Source: Paratractidigestivibacter sp963605405
Lineage (GTDB): Bacteria; Actinomycetota; Coriobacteriia; Coriobacteriales; Atopobiaceae
Assembly (NCBI GenBank): GCA_963605405.1
Contig: CAVCUP010000002.1
Coordinates: 128,947 to 192,946, forward strand
Direction: 5' to 3'
Length of the DNA: 64,000 nucleotides
Positions 58,807 through 64,000 of the stretch are shown in pieces. Position numbers and translations under genes: made by a program. The stretch's first letter is position 1; every line of letters starts with the position of its first letter. A model generated the notes under the pieces. The model was not told the origin of the DNA. It saw only the letters and a list, made by a program, of their open reading frames with translations, and ran no database searches.

Positions 58807-61800
58807 ATGGAAGAACTCAAGAAAAAGATCGCCGCGCTTATCGGCATGATGGACGGCAAGCGAGACCTGGATTTCATCTGCCTGGCGTTTCAGGAGGTCC
58901 CGCGCGGTGACGTTGCCATTGCCGTTCTGGAGCTGTGCCTTGAGGGCGGGCTTGTCATCAATCGGGGTGGCATTTCTCTTTCGAAAGAGGCTGCCGATGG
59001 GCCTGCTGGGAAGGAGTCCGTCACGACTCCTTCCAAAGAGGCCGTGGATGAGCCTGCCGAGGAAGTCGAGGCTCCGACTGCTGAGCCTTGCGCTTCCGAT
59101 TTTCCGGCTGAGAAGGTCCCTGGCGTGGAGTATCCGGCTGCCGTTACCCGCTCTGAGGATCCGATTGACGGGCTTGGTCTCTCGACGCGTCCCGCAAACT
59201 GCCTTGCACGCCTTGGAATTTCGACGATCGGTCAGCTCGTTGGCGCCCTATCTAGCCTTGAGGGCCAGCCGGGTCTGGGCCCCGGGTCGCTCGGGGAGAT
59301 CAAGCGCTCTCTCAATGTGCGGGCAGCATCCTTCTCGGCTCCTCTGGGCAGGAGAACCGCCGATGAGCTGAGGGGTGTCTCGGGCAGCGGCGAGTATGTC
59401 TTTGATGCGCTTGGGGTCCTCGTGTGCCTTCCTGCTTCAGGCCCTTCTGGTGATGAGGGGCCTCTCGGGCGGCAACACGCTATTGAGGACCTTGGCCTCG
59501 GGGATGCCGTCAATCGCCGGCTGAGGGTGAACGGCATATCTACGGTCGAGGGCGTTCTGCGTATGTCTCCCGCCTCTCTGGCGGCGGTGCCGCACTTGGG
59601 AACTGGGTCTGTGGCAAAGGTCAAGAGCGCCGTTACAGCCTTTTGCTCTCGCGCAGGGCTTGACATGGGCGCATGGGGAGACGGCGGCGTTTGCGTGTCA
59701 AGCGTAGATGAGCTGCTCGATGCGGGCGGCGCCGAGTTGCGCTCCATCGTTGAGTCCGTAGAGGCCACCTGCAGACAGAGGCTGTATCCCGTCCATGAGA
59801 AGTCTCTTCGAGTCTTTGCCGCGGAGTTTGCGTGGCAGAGACTGAGTGAGGATGCCGATTCATGCAAGATTGCGGAAGAGTTCGTGCAAGGCTTGGAGCA
59901 TCTTGATGCCTTGGGCCCCATCTGCAAGGCCGTCCTCGTAAACCGCTGCAGGCGCGCATTGGCTGAAGACAATGGCGCTAGCGTCAAAGTCCCCAACGCA
60001 CGGCCCTGGCCTGAGCTTTCGGGACAGCTTACGTCCGTCGACGGGGCCAAGGTCAGTTTTGACGCGCAGGAATGCGCGCTTCACCTTGAACTCCGCAGTG
60101 TCGGCGAGTGGCTTGATGGCCTGGATGACGCCCGCATCGCCCGTCCTGTCCGTCAGCGCCTTGAGGGCAAGACCCTGCAGGAGATAGGGGAGGCCGAGGG
60201 CGTCACGCGCGAGCGCATACGCCAGGTCGTTGATGCGGCGCTCAGACGTGCGCGCCCCCTCAAGGAGGATGAGTGGCGAGGACTCTTTGAGGCCTATGAC
60301 CTTAATCAGGAACAGTTCGCTGCCATAACGGGTCTGGGCCAGCTCTCGTTCGGCTACCTTTCGCTCACCGCCAAGAGCAAGAGGGCGGAGAGGCGTCCCC
60401 TCGTCCAAGCGCTTGAGGATGCGGGGGTGTCCGATCGGGTCAAGGGCGCCATTCGCGACGGCAATATCCTGACCGATTGTGTCTTTGATGGTGATGAGCT
60501 TATTGCTGCCAATAAGGCTGACATCATCAGGCATCTCCTCGTGCAGAGGGTAGGCGGTCCGGCGCTTACCCTCGAGGAACTCTATGACGGCTACCGCGTG
60601 TTTCTCGCCAGCCATGGACTGGAGGAGAGCGGCAGGCTCGATCCCACGGGGCTGCGGGCCTTCGGCGCGCTTCTTGACCGCACCTCATTTGTCATGTGCG
60701 CCAAGACCCCGGCCGACGAGGACGGCGACCGCAGGGGCATCCGATACTACGACTCCGAGGCCAGGGACTTCTCGCCCCTTGTGGCGGCCGTCTCTAAGCT
60801 GGCCGAGAAGGTTGATGCCGAGATCTCCGCTGAGGCTCTGATGACGGAGGCTTCCCTGGCGGATGTCCTGGCGTCATTGGACATCCGCAACGGATACGAG
60901 CTTCATCAGGTGCTCTACGCGTGGTGTGCGGATATTCCCGGGGTGCGCCTGGGCCGCGCCCCCATGCTGACGCTTGGGGCGGGAGACAGGAAGCACCAGG
61001 TTCTGGAGCTCATCTCCGAGATCGGTCCTGTGGACGCGGGCAGGCTTGCGGACGAGTACGCAGCCAGATATGGCGTGCGCCCCATGACCTTCAGGGCCAA
61101 CTACCTCGACGGGCTTGAACAGTACTCCCATGACGGCCTCTATTCCTACGAGGCGGCTGCGTTGGATGAGGAGCAGCTTGCGACCCTGCGCAGCATCCTC
61201 ACCCCGGTTCAGGGATGGTGCTCCGCGGCAATGGTCAGGGAGAAGTTCCTCTCGCGCTATTCGAGCTGGTCGGGGGAGCTCGTCACTGTGGAGAATATGG
61301 CGAGGGCGGGCTTCTCCATTTGCGACGGCCTTCTTGTGAGGGATGGCTTTGACCTGCGGTCCGCCTTTGCGGGCATGATTGCCGGGGCACAGTCATTCCG
61401 GCTTTGCGAGGGGGAGTTCACGGGGGACGTCTGCTCAAACAGCGTCTTTGTCTCCGAGCTCAACAAGGCGGTCAGGCGCTTTGAGGTCCTTGAGGTGAGA
61501 AAGGGAGAGTATCTTTCCATCAAGGCCTTTGCCGGCGGCATGGCCCCGATGACGCCCGAGGGCTTCTCGTCCTTTGTTGACGGCATTGTCGCCCGCATGG
61601 TCCCTGACAGGCCCTACTCCGTCAAGTCTTTGAGGGCGCTTGGCCTCATGGACGAGCTCGATGCCGTGGCAAAGGCCCAGGGCTTGGACGACTTCTTCGA
61701 GGAGTCAGTCTTGAGCCTGGGGTATGTGGGCGGTGTCCTTAAGAGGACTTCCGTGGCGTTTACCTCGTTGTTTGCTCGGACGGCGGGTGGCTTCAGCGTC

Positions 61801-63339
61801 TGCAATGCCATTGAATGGTATGTGCGCCGACGCGGGAGCCTGAGCGTGCAACAGCTTGCGGACATCCTTGAATCCGAGCACGGGGTCGTGGCTAACCTGG
61901 CGAACCTGCGCTTTGCCGTCCAGCGGTCCTCTCTTGAGTTTGATGCGGAGCGCGACATGGCCATCCTGCCGGAGGGCACGTCCCTGCTCGAGGAGGGTCT
62001 CTCGCTCCTTCCCATGGAAAAGCCCGAGGAGGATGCTTCCCCTGAGCGGGCGGCTGAAGAGGAGAAGCCAGATGAGGCCGTCGGTGTCGAAGAGGTGCCG
62101 GATTCTGCGGACGTCGCCGGCCTTGAGGACCAGCTGGATCATGCGGAAGGTGCAAGGAGCGAGCTGGCCACCTTCGGGGAGGCATCGGTCGCCCTCGAGT
62201 CGGATGGACCTACCGAGGATGCTGAGGCACCCGCCGAGACGGCTGAAGGCGTAGCGTCAGCTGGCGTGCCCTTCAGGGGCCATCTCGTTGCCGAAGGCGG
62301 CCTTGTGATTTCTGCCGATGCCGGTGATGCCATGCTCAAAGGTAGGCCGCTTGGGCTGACGCCGTCGGAGTTCGCGCTTCTTGCCACCATGGCGTCGGCT
62401 CCGGGAAAGCTCTTTACCAGGGAAGAGCTCTGCGACGCCCTATTCGGTGGCCTGTGCTACGCCGACGGAAGAACGGTTGACTCCCACATCAAGAATCTGA
62501 GGGCAAAGCTCGGGGACGATCCGCGTGACTCCGTGTGGATAAGCACGGTCCATGGATCGGGCTATCGATTTGACGCTGAGGTTGACGCCTCTGGTGCCGA
62601 GGGAATGGAAGGCCCTGCCGCGTCATCGGCTGAGTATGCGAGCGCGGATGGAACTTCTCGCCTTCTGATAGATGAGGCGGCCCACCGCGTGCGCCTCAAC
62701 GGGGAGGAGGTCGCACTTACCCGCAGCGAATACCAACTGCTTGACCGCCTTGCGCAAGATGCCCCCGAGGTCAGGACGCGGCTTGAGCTGTGCAATGTGA
62801 TTGGCATTCAAGCGTCAAGCGACCTCGATGCTCGTAGTGTGGATAGTCATCTCAAGAACCTGCGGAAGGCTCTTGGCGATGACGCGCGCAACCCGACGTG
62901 GATCGGCACCGCCCACGGAAGGGGCTATTTCTTCCTTGGCGAGCGGGTGCCCGACGCCGATGAGTCTGATGGCGGCGTTGACGGCCTTAGCGCGGAGCCT
63001 GAGCTTGCCTCTGGCATCGTCCAAGACGAACTCAAGTCCGAGGTTGCCCGCCTTGAGGCCGAGCTGGCGGAGAGGATGGCCGCCCTCGAGGAGAAGGAAT
63101 GCCTGCGCGAGGAGTACCGCTCGCTCGGCAGACGGATTCCCGAGCTTGAGGCAGACGTTCGCTCCTGCGGCTTCTTCCAACGCTCGGAGAAGCGGGCGGC
63201 GCAGGCAAAACTCGATGAGGCGCGGGCAAGGCTCCAGTCCCTCAAGGGCGAGGGCTCTGGCATGGGACTAATCCGCCGCGAAGTGGAAGAGCTGCAAGAC
63301 AGGCTGACCGAGCTCAAGGCAAGGCTGGAGAACATATGA
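58807..63339 (+). CDS. Giant chimeric DNA-binding protein: alpha-CTD x2, sigma-4, PhoB-type winged helix x2
   Basis: 1510 residues, no signal or membrane segment. Residues 117-172 resemble the RNA polymerase alpha-CTD (IDGLGLSTRPANCLARLGIS); 224-283 repeat that fold (IEDLGLGDAVNRRLRVNGIS ... GTGSVAKVK). Residues 447-486 match sigma-70 region 4 (GKTLQEIGEAEGVTRERIRQ). Residues 490-1070 are unrecognised but look like repeated helical/winged-helix units. After an acidic linker (1072-1158), residues 1174-1257 and 1290-1380 are OmpR/PhoB-type winged helices (LTPSEFALLATM ... RTVDSHIKNLRAKLGDD; LTRSEYQLLDRL ... RSVDSHLKNLRKALGDD). Residues 1403-1510 are coiled coil. Start ATG 58807 has GGAG 5 nt upstream; GTG 58789 is an alternative. 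The stop overlaps the pglZ remnant start (ATGA). Codon use is looser than the host's, suggesting transfer. Confidence 0.8.
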   Translation: MEELKKKIAALIGMMDGKRDLDFICLAFQEVPRGDVAIAVLELCLEGGLVINRGGISLSKEAADGPAGKESVTTPSKEAVDEPAEEVEAPTAEPCASDFPAEKVPGVEYPAAVTRSEDPIDGLGLSTRPANCLARLGISTIGQLVGALSSLEGQPGLGPGSLGEIKRSLNVRAASFSAPLGRRTADELRGVSGSGEYVFDALGVLVCLPASGPSGDEGPLGRQHAIEDLGLGDAVNRRLRVNGISTVEGVLRMSPASLAAVPHLGTGSVAKVKSAVTAFCSRAGLDMGAWGDGGVCVSSVDELLDAGGAELRSIVESVEATCRQRLYPVHEKSLRVFAAEFAWQRLSEDADSCKIAEEFVQGLEHLDALGPICKAVLVNRCRRALAEDNGASVKVPNARPWPELSGQLTSVDGAKVSFDAQECALHLELRSVGEWLDGLDDARIARPVRQRLEGKTLQEIGEAEGVTRERIRQVVDAALRRARPLKEDEWRGLFEAYDLNQEQFAAITGLGQLSFGYLSLTAKSKRAERRPLVQALEDAGVSDRVKGAIRDGNILTDCVFDGDELIAANKADIIRHLLVQRVGGPALTLEELYDGYRVFLASHGLEESGRLDPTGLRAFGALLDRTSFVMCAKTPADEDGDRRGIRYYDSEARDFSPLVAAVSKLAEKVDAEISAEALMTEASLADVLASLDIRNGYELHQVLYAWCADIPGVRLGRAPMLTLGAGDRKHQVLELISEIGPVDAGRLADEYAARYGVRPMTFRANYLDGLEQYSHDGLYSYEAAALDEEQLATLRSILTPVQGWCSAAMVREKFLSRYSSWSGELVTVENMARAGFSICDGLLVRDGFDLRSAFAGMIAGAQSFRLCEGEFTGDVCSNSVFVSELNKAVRRFEVLEVRKGEYLSIKAFAGGMAPMTPEGFSSFVDGIVARMVPDRPYSVKSLRALGLMDELDAVAKAQGLDDFFEESVLSLGYVGGVLKRTSVAFTSLFARTAGGFSVCNAIEWYVRRRGSLSVQQLADILESEHGVVANLANLRFAVQRSSLEFDAERDMAILPEGTSLLEEGLSLLPMEKPEEDASPERAAEEEKPDEAVGVEEVPDSADVAGLEDQLDHAEGARSELATFGEASVALESDGPTEDAEAPAETAEGVASAGVPFRGHLVAEGGLVISADAGDAMLKGRPLGLTPSEFALLATMASAPGKLFTREELCDALFGGLCYADGRTVDSHIKNLRAKLGDDPRDSVWISTVHGSGYRFDAEVDASGAEGMEGPAASSAEYASADGTSRLLIDEAAHRVRLNGEEVALTRSEYQLLDRLAQDAPEVRTRLELCNVIGIQASSDLDARSVDSHLKNLRKALGDDARNPTWIGTAHGRGYFFLGERVPDADESDGGVDGLSAEPELASGIVQDELKSEVARLEAELAERMAALEEKECLREEYRSLGRRIPELEADVRSCGFFQRSEKRAAQAKLDEARARLQSLKGEGSGMGLIRREVEELQDRLTELKARLENI

Positions 63340-63739
63340 AGCCGACAGACATAGCAAAGGAGCTCTCGAAGCTCTTCGACGCCATGGGGAAGCCGGTGGC
63401 ATCGTGGTCTGGCATGACCCGGACGCCGAGTTCACGCAGGCGATGGGTGAGCTCGAGCTGACTGGCGTCGAGGTGCTCCCTGCCGAGTACGAGGTGTTCG
63501 TCGCCGATGCCGCGTATGCGCCCGTGACGGATGTGGCTAGAATCGTTGCGGACAAGACCTCTGACTCCTCTCAGGAGCGCACGGTTCGCGTCGGCTTCTG
63601 CCTGCGCACGGGCTTCTCGCCCGAGTCCGACCGCGAGTGCCCGCTCCTTGCCAGAAACGCGCAGGCCGGCGAGGTCGCCGAGCTTGCCGCCATGCGCATG
63701 CAGATCGCGTTTGCCCCTATGGATGACTTTGGATGGTGA
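63336..63739 (+). pseudogene. pglZ: Remnant of BREX phosphatase-like PglZ (frameshifted and deleted)
   Basis: ATG 63336 overlaps the preceding stop. The first frame gives MKPTDIAKELSKLFDAMG and then leaves frame. The +2 frame continues EAGGIVVWHDPDAEFTQAM, like the PglZ N-terminus (VxWYDPxxEF). Adding one G to the run at 63386-63389 would restore a single frame. After about 60 residues the match to PglZ fades, and the frame ends at 63739 after only 133 residues in total, where PglZ has about 800 or more. The tail (GEVAELAAMRMQIAFAPMDD) is unrecognised. The stop overlaps the start of brxL. Confidence 0.65.
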
Positions 63740-64000
63740 TTGACGTGAGCGACCAGCAAGAGACCGTCGCTGGCATTGCCCCGTATCAGAAGGACGCCCT
63801 CGACGAGAAGATCGTGCGGGAGTTCCCCGGCAAGATCGTGCGCAAGGACCTGACCGCGCTCATGAAGCGCGGCGCCGGCGTGCCCACGTTCGTGCTTGAG
63901 TACCTGTTGGGCATGTACTGCGCCACGGACGACCAGGCGGCCATCGAGGCGGGCGTCTCCCGCATACGCAAGATCTTGACCGACAACTACGTGCGGCCCG
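63733..64000 (+). CDS. brxL: BREX Lon-like AAA+ protein BrxL, N-terminal part (runs off window)
   Basis: Open to the window end (89 codons). The N-terminal family block is very clear: DEKIVREFPGKIVRKDLTALM, then VPTFVLEYLLGMYCATDD and IRKILTDNYVRP. BrxL is a hexameric DNA-binding AAA+ protein with a Lon-like C-terminal domain, part of type 1 BREX phage defence. Possible starts are ATG 63733, GTG 63736 (GTGA overlap with the pglZ remnant) and GTG 63745. Whether the rest of the gene is intact cannot be seen. Only the overlap with upstream genes, not a separate promoter, is visible. Confidence 0.87.
   Translation, partial: MVIDVSDQQETVAGIAPYQKDALDEKIVREFPGKIVRKDLTALMKRGAGVPTFVLEYLLGMYCATDDQAAIEAGVSRIRKILTDNYVRP

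Overview
The window is a high-GC, gene-dense bacterial chromosome segment. Several traits fit an anaerobic gut actinobacterium of the class Coriobacteriia, Collinsella or a close relative: strong GC3 bias, many GTG starts, coiled-coil NlpC/P60 and CHAP cell-wall enzymes, a sialic-acid operon and a fructose PTS. The genus is an inference from gene content and style; no rRNA is present to settle it.

Layout. Bases 1-32 kb are mostly housekeeping: the end of hisS, a MacAB-type export system, an RluA pseudouridine synthase, a nucleoid-associated protein, a Tat-exported CHAP hydrolase, a KUP potassium transporter, a Sel1-repeat protein, an RlmKL-type rRNA methyltransferase, a CPBP protease, phosphoglucomutase, a C39-like protein, argR, a bifunctional PBP, tyrS, a ComEC-like metallo-beta-lactamase with its DUF3006 partner, a U32 peptidase, a NifU-like protein, lgt, a flavoprotein and hisI-hisE. 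Bases 32.7-42 kb hold an NlpC/P60 protein and a wall-building run (murJ, a DegT-type PLP enzyme, a D-aspartate-ligase-like ATP-grasp enzyme and a convergent FemABX protein), then uvrC.

Bases 42-53 kb form a sialic-acid uptake and catabolism cluster. It has a peptide-family ABC importer (including a permease-ATPase fusion), two acetyl-esterase-family proteins (one without its nucleophile), NanA, a ROK kinase and NanE. After a repeat array come a Gfo/Idh/MocA oxidoreductase, a DeoR-family regulator and fruK-fruA.

Bases 58.3-64 kb are an accessory island carrying a decayed type 1 BREX phage-defence locus: a deleted pglX tail, a deleted and frameshifted pglZ, and the start of brxL, which runs off the window. 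Between the pglX and pglZ remnants sits a gene for about 1510 residues that joins two RNA-polymerase-alpha-CTD-like domains, a sigma-region-4-like helix-turn-helix, two PhoB/OmpR-type winged helices and a C-terminal coiled coil. This is the strongest candidate for an undescribed system here.

A second unusual signal is a set of three intergenic arrays (5.6, 23.6 and 52.8 kb). Each is built from units with a period of 41 bp that run in one direction and then flip to the other. Two unrelated unit sequences share this period and mirror layout.
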